Shown here: in pieces, positions 19,572 through 27,774 of the stretch
How the letters are laid out: every line of letters starts with the position of its first letter
How positions within the stretch are numbered: position 1 is the first letter of the stretch
Source: Verrucomicrobiota bacterium
Lineage (GTDB): Bacteria; Verrucomicrobiota; Verrucomicrobiia; Limisphaerales; JADJPG01
Length of the DNA: 64,000 nt
Assembly: GCA_016713365.1 (NCBI GenBank)
Contig: JADJPG010000037.1
Location: 1 to 64,000, forward strand
Direction of reading: 5' to 3'
Position numbers and translations under genes: made by a program
The notes under the pieces: model-generated
What the model saw: the letters and a program-made list of their open reading frames with translations, nothing else
Told to the model about the DNA's origin: nothing
The model's database searches: none

Positions 19572-19964
19572 ATGAGCACCAAAGTAAAGAACCCGACACC
19601 TGTCGGCTCCACCGGCGCTAATGCCGCCCCCACTGAACACCGCACTAACCCTGAAGTGGATGCGAAGATTGACGCCTACATCAAAGAGAACCCCAAGTAT
19701 TGGGAATACCTGCAAAGCACACCGAAGGACCGGCTCCAGCGGATGCTGGTCTTGAAGGAAGTCCAGGTTCTCGACCGTCAACAACGCATCAAGGACAGCT
19801 TGATGAAGGAAATCGAGAAGAAGCCGGACTTGAAGCAGGCGTACGACTTGTTGCTGAAGAATGTTCCCGAGGATCTTCGCGACGGCGTGATGGTTCGCAT
19901 GGCGCAGCAAGCGCGACGGGCCGTGGCGCGTGGACAGCGCGCCTCGGAAGGCGTGGCGGTCTAA
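19572..19964 (+). CDS. hypothetical soluble protein at the end of the T4SS operon
   Basis: A 130-residue, strongly charged protein (DAKIDAYIKENPKYWEYLQ, KDRLQRMLVLKEVQVLDRQQ) that looks fully helical. It lies 170 bases after the last lipoprotein gene on the same strand. There is no signal peptide or membrane segment. Function not recognised. A helical cytosolic partner of the transfer apparatus is possible from position alone. Confidence 0.6.
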   Translation: MSTKVKNPTPVGSTGANAAPTEHRTNPEVDAKIDAYIKENPKYWEYLQSTPKDRLQRMLVLKEVQVLDRQQRIKDSLMKEIEKKPDLKQAYDLLLKNVPEDLRDGVMVRMAQQARRAVARGQRASEGVAV

Positions 19965-20034
19965 CTCCAAATCTGGTGGTCAACTTGACGCACCCGGCAC
20001 AGCGAGTGTATAGAGAATCTTAATCGGCAAAGAG

Positions 20035-20071
20035 CAGTCCCGCACCTGCTCGGCCGAGCTGGGCTGTTTTT
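20035..20071 (+). terminator. possible Rho-independent terminator after the virB operon
   Basis: CAGTCCC at 20035-20041 can pair with GGGCTG at 20061-20066 (one bulged T). An internal self-complementary GCTCGGCCGAGC lies between them, and TTTTT follows at 20067-20071. It sits about 70 bases after the last gene of the type IV secretion operon, where a terminator would be expected. Confidence 0.45.
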
Positions 20072-20218
20072 ACAGTGTCCGGGGAGGAATTCCCAATTCG
20101 GCTCAAAGCGCGACTGGTGGTGGCATCCGCCGCCAGCGTGCTTCTGTCCAACATGGATGCCACAGAAAGCGTTTGCTATGGCGGTGAAGCTGCGCAAGTC
20201 CGTTTCGAGTACCGGTTC

Positions 20219-20340
20219 ATGGAATTCCTGAACTGGCTTGATGTTTTCCTCAAGGAGCACCTCGACCATGTCTTCCTGGTGCTGGTCTTCGCCGCGTTGG
20301 CGTTGCTCATCTGGTGGAGGATTCGCCGCCGGACGCCGCA
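20219..20340 (+). CDS. 5' exon of a small membrane-protein gene split by a group II intron
   Basis: ATG 20219 opens MEFLNWLDVFLKEHLDHVFL, then a membrane helix (VLVFAALALLIWWRIRRR). The frame then runs into sequence with group II intron character. A matching C-terminal piece, DKVDMPQTGVFDFMQSP to DDWFSN and stop, reappears right after the intron at about 22326-22461, directly before a strong ribosome site for the XRE gene. The simplest reading is one short gene interrupted by the intron and restored by splicing. The end coordinate is approximate because the intron 5' boundary could not be fixed. Confidence 0.5.
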
Positions 20341-22325
20341 TGGTTCCGGCGCAGCAGCCAGCGCAATGGCGCGCAACGCGGGTGAAAGTCCCGCCGGTCG
20401 AATTGGACGGTTCACGACCGACAGCCCCATGCCTGTCCCGCCGCGAGGCCGAGGAGGGAAAGCGAGTTGGGGCCAGGAACCGACAGGCTGTAATGAAGAT
20501 GAACCACATCCGATGAGCCCCGATAATGCAAATCCCGGAGCCAAGAGCCCTCCCCGGAATGGGCGAAGGCCGACGACTTCCTGCTGTGGACAACCGTCAC
20601 ACAGGGCCTCCGGCGGGGTCAGCGTGGATAGCAGGTCCGGGAAGTGCGCGCCGTGAAGGCTGGGGGAGGTCTGCGGTCGTGAGGGCAACCTCAACCTTCC
20701 GTTCGCCGGTGCCACCGGTGAGGACGGGAGTGGCGACCGCAGTAGTCGGAGTCCTCCGTAGTATCGTGGATTTGTGGACGTTGACGCGGACGGCTCCGCC
20801 CAACTCTGCGAGTCTGCGAGAAGGGGGAGGGCACTTGTTCTGATGCGTGCAAGCGGGGTGAAGGACGGGGAGATGGCCCGCGAGGGATACAAACTCCCGA
20901 GAAAGTTCGGAAGCTCCAAATCGCGCTCTATCGCAAAGCCAAGGCCGACCCGAAGTGGCGGTTTTGGAGTCTCTACGGAGAGTTGTATCGACCGGACCTG
21001 CTGGAGCACGCGCTCCGGTTGGTGGCCTGCAACGGCGGTGTGCCCGGAGTGGATGGTCAGACCATCGGCTCGATCACGGCGACACCGGACACGCAGCGGA
21101 CGTGGCTCGACACGTTGCAGGAGGAACTCAAAACCAAGACGTACCGGCCCCGTCCGGTGCGGCGGGTTTACATACCCAAAAGCAACGGCGGGCAACGACC
21201 GTTGGGCATTCCCACAGTGAAGGATCGAGTGGCGCAGATGGCGGCGTATCTGGTGCTGATGCCGATATTTGAGGCGGACTTTCATCCGCACAGCTTCGGC
21301 TTCCGGCCCAAACGCAACGCGCATCAAGCCCTCGACACCATCGTCCAAACGCTGCGCAGCGGACGCACCGAAGTGCTGGACGCGGACCTGTCGAAATACT
21401 TCCGACACGATCCCGCACCGGCAGTTGCTGCGAGCGGTGGCGCGGCGCGTGAGCGATGGCAGCGTGCTGTGACTCCTCAAACAATGGCTGCGAGCACCCG
21501 TGGTGGAAGAAGACAAGAATGGCACGCGGCGAGTCCCGCCGAACAGCAGGCCCCGCAAGGCGGCGTCATCTCGCCGCTGCTGGCCAACCTGTATCTGAAC
21601 CCGCTGGACTGGCAGGTGAACGAACGTTGCACAGGCCGGCCCGTGCTCGTGCGCTACGCGGATGACTTCGTCATCCTGAGCCGGCCAGCGCAGGGGAAAG
21701 GAACTGCGCGAGCGATTGCACCGCTGGCTCACGGCCAGAGGACTGAGCCTCAACGAAAGCAAAACCCGGATCGTGAACTTCCGCGAGGAAGCCTTTCACT
21801 TTCTGGGGTTCCAGTTGAGCTGGCGGCGCGGGCGAAGCGGGCGGAACTATCCGCACGTTGAACCCGGCGCCAAGAGCCAGCAGCACCTGCGCGAAGTCAT
21901 CCGCGAAGAACTCAACCACTGGACGCACTGGCGCGGGGTCAAACCCACGGTGGAGCGGGTCAACCAAATCCTGCGCGGCTGGAGCGGGTATTATCACTAC
22001 CGCAACAGCAGCCGGGTGTTTGGGAAGACCAAGTGGTGGGTGGCGACGCGGATGAAACGCTGGCTCTGGCGCAAGCACGCCTGCGCCCGCGCACTGTGGG
22101 AAGCGTATCCGGACGAGCAACTCCATGAGTTCTACGGACTGTGGCCACTGCCGGTGAAAGCCGGATGGACACCGAGTAGAACGGCCTGAAGCGATGCGAC
22201 CAAACAGACCCGGAGAGCCGGACACGGGAAATCCGTATGTCCGGTTCGATGAGGGGCGAAGTGGAAAACGCGGCCCTGACCACTACGGTCAGTTCAATCC
22301 GCCTCCCTCCACTTCGCCTACTCTA
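20340..22325 (+). mobile_element. group II intron with degraded reverse transcriptase
   Basis: A domain V hairpin is clear at about 22214-22246: GAGCCGGACACGG, GAAA loop, CCGTATGTCCGGTTC, the catalytic core of group II introns. A domain VI-like stem follows and the 3' end is probably near CCTACTCTAC (about 22325). A domain I-like segment with GGGTGAAAGTCCC lies at about 20379-20392. The RT pseudogene lies in the domain IV position. Both boundaries are estimates: no canonical GUGYG start was found at the 5' end. The intron interrupts a small membrane-protein gene. Confidence 0.75.
20842..22189 (+). pseudogene. group II intron reverse transcriptase/maturase (LtrA-like), multiply broken
   Basis: Recognisable RT blocks occur in shifting frames. 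KVRKLQIALYRKAKADPKW comes first, then GVPGVDGQTI, RPRPVRRVYIPKSNGGQRPLG and LDADLSKYF (first catalytic Asp). DTIPHRQLLRAVARRVSDGSVL follows in another frame, ending at a TGA (21470-21472). Then come QGGVISPLLANLYLN and RYADDFVILSR (catalytic YADD), and from about 21700 in yet another frame LHRWLTARGLSLNESKTRIV and the maturase part GWSGYYHYRNSS. At least three frame changes plus one stop mean no active protein. The ribozyme could only be mobilised or helped in trans. Confidence 0.8.
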
Positions 22326-22461
22326 CTCCGACAAAGTGGATATGCCTCAAACGGGCGTCTTCGATTTCATGCAAAGCCCGAAACCAAGACATCTTCGGGA
22401 CGAACCACCTCCGCCTCGATCTGGACAGGTCAATTCAGGCGACGACTGGTTCTCGAATTAA
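22326..22461 (+). CDS. 3' exon of the intron-split membrane-protein gene
   Basis: The open frame YSDKVDMPQTGVFDFMQSPK continues to DDWFSN and TAA at 22459-22461. It begins immediately after the likely intron 3' end and has no start of its own in good context. It ends just before the AAAGGAGG ribosome site of the XRE gene, which fits a small two-gene operon (membrane protein plus regulator) before intron insertion. The pairing with the 5' exon at 20219 is an inference. Confidence 0.45.
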
Positions 22462-22473
22462 AGGAGGCCACTG

Positions 22474-22776
22474 ATGCGGCGGCGCGTGAAGGGGCGCAGG
22501 GAACCGCCCCGCAAAAACCAGAATGTTATCGGGCCGGCGCTCTTGAAAATGCGGCTGAAGAAAGGATGGTCGCAAGAACAAGCCGCCGCGAAAGCGCAAT
22601 GCGCCGGCCTGGATTTCACGCGCCAGATGATCGCGAACATGGAGATTCGCCGTCGAGGTGTGAGTGATCGCAAGCTTGTCGATCTGGTGAGGCTTTACGG
22701 GTGCTCGTTCGACGAACTATTTCCAGAGCAGTATCACGTCTTGAAGAAAGGCGACGGCAAGAAGCCGTCGCGGTGA
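22474..22776 (+). CDS. XRE-family helix-turn-helix regulator
   Basis: A 100-residue protein from ATG 22474, preceded by a near-perfect ribosome site AAAGGAGG. The helix-turn-helix reads IGPALLKMRLKKGWSQEQAA then FTRQMIANMEIRRRGVSDRKLVDLVR, as in XRE/Cro regulators. The Lys/Arg-rich head (MRRRVKGRREPPRKNQ) may add DNA contact. It is a candidate for the protein that binds the three ICE inverted repeats, but nothing in the sequence proves this. The gene before it is the intron-split membrane protein. Confidence 0.82.
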   Translation: MRRRVKGRREPPRKNQNVIGPALLKMRLKKGWSQEQAAAKAQCAGLDFTRQMIANMEIRRRGVSDRKLVDLVRLYGCSFDELFPEQYHVLKKGDGKKPSR

Positions 22777-22789
22777 TGGATCTGCCAGA

Positions 22790-23689
22790 TCACTCGAACG
22801 TCGCGAATAGAAAGTCTTCATCGCTGTCAGGCCCAGGGACGACCCCTGCTCGCAGCTTTTTTGGCAACTTTGTAAGCAATTGACGAATAAGATGACGCGA
22901 GCGTTTCTCCGGCGGCATTTTGATCACCAGCCCGTCGGAGAATCGCTTGCCGGATTTGCCTTCGTAGATGCCCACGGCCACAACCTGCTTCGCCCCCGCG
23001 TTATACAGACACTCCACCAAATGTCGCGCCTGAGTGAAATTCAACAAACCGAGTGACCGCTCTTGGGCTCCAGCTTCCAACCACTCCCGCGCCTCGCAAC
23101 AATTCCTCCGCGAGAGCAACCAAGCGACATGCAGCCGAAATTCCCGCCTTTCGATTTCATCGGCTTCGAGTTTCGATGCTCTCAGGGGCGTGGCGCGATA
23201 GATTGGATATTCCGGGTGTTGTTTGGCGATGGCGCGGTACCGCCTGGGCGACACTTCGTGGCGTTCAACAGCGAATCGCTCGACCGTCAGCGTGCCATCG
23301 CGCATCCAAAACCGCGTGCGTCCGGTAAACATTCCGTCCACCGTCGAAGTTTCGAGCCGGGGCTGGCCGTTCTCGAACCACTCCCTTTGAATGCCCGTGC
23401 CATGTTTCATACGAAACGAGCCGAGCAACTTGCCACGATCGTTCCACTGACGGCATTGACCATGCAGAAGGCCATGCTCGTAAGATTCCTCCAAAGCCAG
23501 TCTCCCGTTGTGGTGCCAGACGCGACGGAATCCGTGTAGCTGACGCCCAAGAAAATGAATCTCCTCACGCAACTGTCCGTTGCGATAGAAGCGGCGCTCA
23601 ACTCTTGTCTTGGACGACATTGGTTTCACGGGCACCTGTCTGGTGAGTCGGGATTGCATAGCCGAACTGATTTCCATCGATTTTGTCAA
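22790..23689 (-). CDS. YwqK-like MORN-repeat protein
   Basis: About five tandem MORN-type repeats of 22-24 residues occupy residues 30-145 (RFYRNGQLREEIHFLGRQLHG, VWHHNGRLALEESYEHGLLHG, QWNDRGKLLGSFRMKHGTG, EWFENGQPRLETSTVDGMFTG). A helical C-terminal domain of about 140 residues with no known motif follows. Proteins of this type are often labelled YwqK-family antitoxins. No toxin partner is visible next to it; the adjacent XRE gene is on the other strand and convergent. The start may be the internal Met of MSSKTRVERR. Role unknown. Confidence 0.7.
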   Translation of the reverse strand: MTKSMEISSAMQSRLTRQVPVKPMSSKTRVERRFYRNGQLREEIHFLGRQLHGFRRVWHHNGRLALEESYEHGLLHGQCRQWNDRGKLLGSFRMKHGTGIQREWFENGQPRLETSTVDGMFTGRTRFWMRDGTLTVERFAVERHEVSPRRYRAIAKQHPEYPIYRATPLRASKLEADEIERREFRLHVAWLLSRRNCCEAREWLEAGAQERSLGLLNFTQARHLVECLYNAGAKQVVAVGIYEGKSGKRFSDGLVIKMPPEKRSRHLIRQLLTKLPKKLRAGVVPGPDSDEDFLFATFE

Positions 23690-24278
23690 CCGCAGGTCGC
23701 TCAGTCGGTGGTGGTGCTGGTGGCCCGCAAAAAGAAGGGGCGCGAACCCAACGCACCTCCACTAGAGGCACCGCGAAGCGCCTTTGGAAAGAAGCACGCC
23801 GAGCCGCGCCCGATGGGGCGCGCGCTCCGGCGGCTCTTTCCGTTGCTGAAAATTCGCGGTTTCCTAGTGGAACCGAGCCGATACGACGCAAAGTTTGAGT
23901 TTGTCTTGTTACATAGCCAGACTGACCAACGCCGAGAACATACCTTCTGGCGGCACATCGCCAAGTCCAAAGGCCGGACGGAATGAACGGCGACTCGGTC
24001 AGATGATTCTGAGATGCGTACTTTCGCGGGAAGAGACTTTCGGAAGAATTTGAAGAAACGCATTTCCAAGACGACATAGGAGACATTGGCACAGACGGAG
24101 AGTTACAGCGTAGCGCTCTCGGAAACCGCAAGCGGGGAAACTCTACCTTACGTCTTTCTCCGCCAGGAAATCCGCAACGCCATTGCGGATTTATTTGGCA
24201 AACTCGTCCCGGCCAACTCCATCTCACACAGGAAGTGAACGGGTAAATCGCCCCCCCTAGAAAAGACGCCGATTGGTT
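23690..24278. other. 589 bases without a supported gene
   Basis: Open frames here are short, lack ribosome sites and read as low-complexity Arg/Pro/Ser text on both strands. No repeats, tRNA or terminator stand out apart from a C-run (CCCCCCC) at about 24250. It may hold the promoter of the leftward YwqK-like gene or gene remnants. Confidence 0.5.
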
Positions 24279-25451
24279 TTAGGCCGGGGTGAGGCGGGCC
24301 GGTTCTTCGAGAATGTCCAGGATGGGCTTCGCGCAGTAAACGCGATCACGCTTCGCTTCGCTGACCTCTTTCAACACCTTTAGCTTCTCCAACTGCCCGA
24401 TGGCACGCATCACCGTGTTGTAGGCGAGGTTCAATTCCTCCTCCGCGCCGCGAGGCGTCAGGAATGGATTCGCGCCGATCATGTCGAGCATTTGCAACGC
24501 GACCTTGGTGCCGGCCTGACCGGAAAGTTTCTCGCGCCAGTTCGTGAGCAACTGATTGATTCGCTCGGCGCGGCTCAAGGCGTCTTCGGACTGCCTCGCC
24601 ACGCCGTTCAGAAAGTATTGCACCCAGCCTTCCCAATCGCCGCGCTCCGACACGCCGCGTAGTCCCGCGTAATAATCCACGCGCGTCGCCTCGAAGAACG
24701 CCGAGAGATACAGCAGCGGCGCGGGCAGGATGTTGCGCTCGCACAATTGCAGCGTGATGAGCAACCGGCCCACGCGCCCGTTGCCATCGAGGAACGGATG
24801 GATCGCCTCGAACTGATAGTGCGCCAGCGCCACATGTACCAGCGGTGGCAGCATCCGTTCGTGAAGGAATTTCTCCCACTCCGACAAATGCTCGCCCAAT
24901 ACATCCGGCGGTGGCGGGACATACTTCGCCTGCGCGAGTGTTTCGCCGGGACGGCCAATCCAGTTCTGTGAGCGCCGAAACTCACCCGGCGTGGCGTGTC
25001 CGCCGCGTACTCCTGTCATCAGGTGTTCATGCAACTCCCGTACGAGGCGAAGAGACATTGGCAGCGACTGCAACCGCTCGATTCCGTGTTCCAGCGCCGT
25101 AACGTAATTACCCACCTCGCGCAAATCATCCGGGCTGCGCTCCACGAATGCACCCGCTTCCGCCGCCAGCAACTCGCCCAGCGTCGCCTGCGTGCCTTCG
25201 ATGCGGCTCGACAGCACGGCCTCGCGCCGGATGAACGGCCGAATCAGCACATGCGGATTGGGCAATCGTCGTCCCTCACCCGCCAGCCGGCCCACGAGCA
25301 TCGAGGCATCCGCGAGCGCATTCGCCAGCGCCGGAGTCCATTCCAACTGCGGCGGCAACGGGTTCGGATGAAAGGCGCGATATCCCTCCAGCGTCGTGAT
25401 CCAACGCCCGGAGGTCTTGCCTGGATTTGATTTGCTCGACGCTTTCGCCAT
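24279..25451 (-). CDS. Fic-domain protein (AMP-transferase type) with built-in inhibitory helix
   Basis: A 390-residue protein with the complete Fic motif HPFLDGNGRVGR (residues 218-229), including the catalytic His218. An N-terminal inhibitory motif SSRIEG (81-86, of the form S/TxxxE-G/N) implies self-inhibition (class II Fic). A flap-like KYVPPPPD segment lies at 177-184 and a C-terminal winged-helix-like region with LAYNTVMRAIGQLEKL. Class II Fic proteins AMPylate targets and some regulate their own transcription. It stands alone on the minus strand in the ICE cargo block. All motif residues are present, so it is probably active when relieved. Confidence 0.88.
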   Translation of the reverse strand: MAKASSKSNPGKTSGRWITTLEGYRAFHPNPLPPQLEWTPALANALADASMLVGRLAGEGRRLPNPHVLIRPFIRREAVLSSRIEGTQATLGELLAAEAGAFVERSPDDLREVGNYVTALEHGIERLQSLPMSLRLVRELHEHLMTGVRGGHATPGEFRRSQNWIGRPGETLAQAKYVPPPPDVLGEHLSEWEKFLHERMLPPLVHVALAHYQFEAIHPFLDGNGRVGRLLITLQLCERNILPAPLLYLSAFFEATRVDYYAGLRGVSERGDWEGWVQYFLNGVARQSEDALSRAERINQLLTNWREKLSGQAGTKVALQMLDMIGANPFLTPRGAEEELNLAYNTVMRAIGQLEKLKVLKEVSEAKRDRVYCAKPILDILEEPARLTPA

Positions 25452-25586
25452 GCTGGGAGGCAGAATTTCACTGTTTCAGAAGCCGCGCAAGGAATGAAAC
25501 AACTGCCTCCGCTATTTCAGTCGGCTGAAATCGCGAGTGGGCGCGTTTCAGGAACATCTCACATAGGGGCTGCTGAGGAGGCGGAT

Positions 25587-26582
25587 TTACCACAGCCGGT
25601 CTTCGGTGGACAGGCCCAGGTCCGCATAAATCATTTCGAGGTGTTTCATGTCGAATGGCCAATACTTGGGAACAAGGTCCGGCTCGGCCTGCACCAGGAA
25701 GTAAACGGCAATAACAACTGGATGCCTGTAGAGCGCTGACAACGGCGCTCGTTCCTTAATCTTGTCAGCGAGAAAATCGTACTCAGTGAGAAAAGCATCA
25801 AGACTTCCCTGCGTAATGAGAAGCAACTGTCCTCGGTATGGATCGAGCAGCGCATTGCTGAGTCGAAAGTCTGTGCTTCCGGGTTCTCCCAGAAGTGCCG
25901 AATACACGGACGCCAGCAAGTCATGCACACGCTGAATCTCGGCATTGGCGGCTTGGAGTCTTTCGTTGACCGCTACAAATATCTCATCCGTTGTCTCCAC
26001 GAGCGCCGCACTCTTGGCCACCTGTCGAACTGCCTCTTTGTCAATCGTGCCGGTTGGCTTGTAGATGCGGTCGTGGGCTAACTCAGCGTAGGCGTGTTGC
26101 AACAGTGTTCGCACCTGCACTTCACATGATGTTCCTGGGGGCACTGTCACCGATCCACAAGCAACCGGCCCCTTGGTACGCACAACATAGTGAACGGACT
26201 GATAATCGAAGTGGTGGGGACGCTCGGCGCGTTCAGCTTCAAAATCTTTGTCCTTTTGCCAATCCCATGAAGCGCAATCCTCAATAGCCTTCTCGATAAT
26301 TTTCAACTCAGACCGAAGCAGAACCACAAACCTGACACCCACTTTGTCGGTAATCTGTTCAAGCGGGCGCTGGTAGTTCTTGCCGCGGCGTAGTGCTTTT
26401 GCGAGGAAGGATTCCGTGTCTTTAACGCGTGGTTCAGGAGGAATTTTCAGAAACTCAGCCAGCTTTCTTCCGCCGATCACTTGCTGAATGGCAGACACAA
26501 GCCCTTCCCGGACAGCCGTCCCCCACGCATGGAGGCTAGGCTTCTCGTCTTCAAACGCCTGCCTGAGTTCTGGCTCGGTCAT
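25587..26582 (-). CDS. RelA/SpoT-type nucleotide pyrophosphokinase domain protein
   Basis: A 331-residue protein whose first 180 residues form a (p)ppGpp-synthetase-type domain. RVKDTESFLAKAL is at 52-64, ITDKVGVRFVV at 77-87 (metal-binding Asp79), FDYQSVHYVV at 125-134, and CEVQVRTLLQHAYAELAHD at 153-171 (catalytic Glu154). No hydrolase domain is present. The C-terminal 150 residues are helical and unassigned, unlike short housekeeping alarmone synthetases. Its ATG overlaps the stop of the NA37-like gene by 4 bases (ATGA), so both are made together. Synthetase-only enzymes without a hydrolase can be toxic (ToxSAS, CapRel). That role here is inference. Confidence 0.8.
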   Translation of the reverse strand: MTEPELRQAFEDEKPSLHAWGTAVREGLVSAIQQVIGGRKLAEFLKIPPEPRVKDTESFLAKALRRGKNYQRPLEQITDKVGVRFVVLLRSELKIIEKAIEDCASWDWQKDKDFEAERAERPHHFDYQSVHYVVRTKGPVACGSVTVPPGTSCEVQVRTLLQHAYAELAHDRIYKPTGTIDKEAVRQVAKSAALVETTDEIFVAVNERLQAANAEIQRVHDLLASVYSALLGEPGSTDFRLSNALLDPYRGQLLLITQGSLDAFLTEYDFLADKIKERAPLSALYRHPVVIAVYFLVQAEPDLVPKYWPFDMKHLEMIYADLGLSTEDRLW

Positions 26583-27646
26583 TTCTGAACCTCAAGAGAA
26601 CCTTTGATTGTGATATTCGTCCAACCGTTCTGCTCTCCCTGAATCTTCACCAAATCATTGAAATCTTCCTCTGGTGCTGAAATCCGAACCTTAGACGAAA
26701 ATAGCATCCGTCTGACCTGCAAGCGCCGTCGGATGTCCTTCACGTCTTTGGGAACATTGCGAGCGGGGAAGTTAATCTGTTTGAATTGTTTTGAGAAAGG
26801 GATCCGCATGTCTGACGGCAGGTAGCGTTCCGCGAAATCTTTAACAGAAACGTGCCGTTCTTCGGATTTCAGATAGGAAACCAAATGAGTTCGCGCCTCC
26901 AGACGTTTCTGGGACGTCAATTTTAGTCCATCGATGAACTTGCAGGTTTCCTCGTAAAAAATTCTTGTCAGCCGAGACGCATTATCGGCGAGACGACATC
27001 CAAGAAACGCACCATAGAAATAACGGGCAGCCTCATTGTTGCCCGTGTTACTCATTTGATGGTCGTAAACGAGGACGTGAAAATCGCCCTTGGAACGAAT
27101 GTCATCACCGTCGTCGGGCGATTTCTTCTCGACGAAACAACCGATCTTATAGAGCCGCTGCTGTGCCCCCAACACCATTTCCGAGATGAATTTCAGAAAC
27201 AGGCCCTTTGCGGTCTTCTCCTTCACAAAGCCCGCGTCCGATTCTGCTTTCAACACGGCAACAAAACGATCCGGCTTTGAGTTGCTGCCCATCGTGCCAT
27301 CGACCACCACCGCAATGCCCGCTTTGATGGTGCCGGCCGTTTGTGCGTTGGTAAGGCGGGCCGCCAGATCCTTTGAAAGTCTGGCAAAATCCTTATCACT
27401 GGAGTCGAGCAATCGCGTCATGAGGTGAAAAGGCGATCCTTCCCCGTCAAGCTCGACTGCCAGTTCCACGCTGTGGCTGTCGGAGCCAAGTGAGTCCGCC
27501 AACCGCTTGCAGAGCAGTTGTTCTCCCTTTGGATCGAGTACAAGGAACTCGTCGCTGTAGGATGGTTGTCGTTCGGCTTCGAGATCTGCCGCCAACAGGA
27601 CTTCATGCACGATGATTCGATTGAGTTTCAGATTGGCGAAGGTCAT
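26579..27646 (-). CDS. NA37/NdpA-like nucleoid-associated protein
   Basis: A 355-residue protein from the ATG at 27646 (MTFANLKLNRIIVHEV); an upstream extension is open but reads as the other strand's coding text. Features typical of the 37-kDa nucleoid-associated family (YejK/NdpA) include LNRIIVHEV at the start, AGIAVVVDGTMGSNSKPDRFVAVLKAE, GLFLKFISEMVLGAQQRLYKIGCF, and a C-terminal IRRRLQVRRMLFSSKVRISAPEEDF. Its stop overlaps the start of the RelA/SpoT-like gene. A DNA-bound sensor feeding an alarmone-synthetase effector is an attractive but unproved model. It may be a cargo insertion between the Fic gene and the mobilisation block. Confidence 0.75.
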   Translation of the reverse strand: MTFANLKLNRIIVHEVLLAADLEAERQPSYSDEFLVLDPKGEQLLCKRLADSLGSDSHSVELAVELDGEGSPFHLMTRLLDSSDKDFARLSKDLAARLTNAQTAGTIKAGIAVVVDGTMGSNSKPDRFVAVLKAESDAGFVKEKTAKGLFLKFISEMVLGAQQRLYKIGCFVEKKSPDDGDDIRSKGDFHVLVYDHQMSNTGNNEAARYFYGAFLGCRLADNASRLTRIFYEETCKFIDGLKLTSQKRLEARTHLVSYLKSEERHVSVKDFAERYLPSDMRIPFSKQFKQINFPARNVPKDVKDIRRRLQVRRMLFSSKVRISAPEEDFNDLVKIQGEQNGWTNITIKGSLEVQK

Positions 27647-27774
27647 GGCCGCGTTATTCTCCTTTTCAGTTTGGTTTAGTGAGCCGTCATGGGGATCCAA
27701 GCCGAAGATGAATGAAACTGGATTCCGGGTCAATTTCTGGAATTTGCCCGAAGATGCTCTCTCAGTTCCAATCC

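Noticed and set aside
22790..23689. YwqK-like gene and XRE gene as a toxin-antitoxin pair
   Set aside because: They are convergent, not an operon, and the XRE gene has its own upstream partner; the YwqK label comes from database habit, not from a visible toxin.
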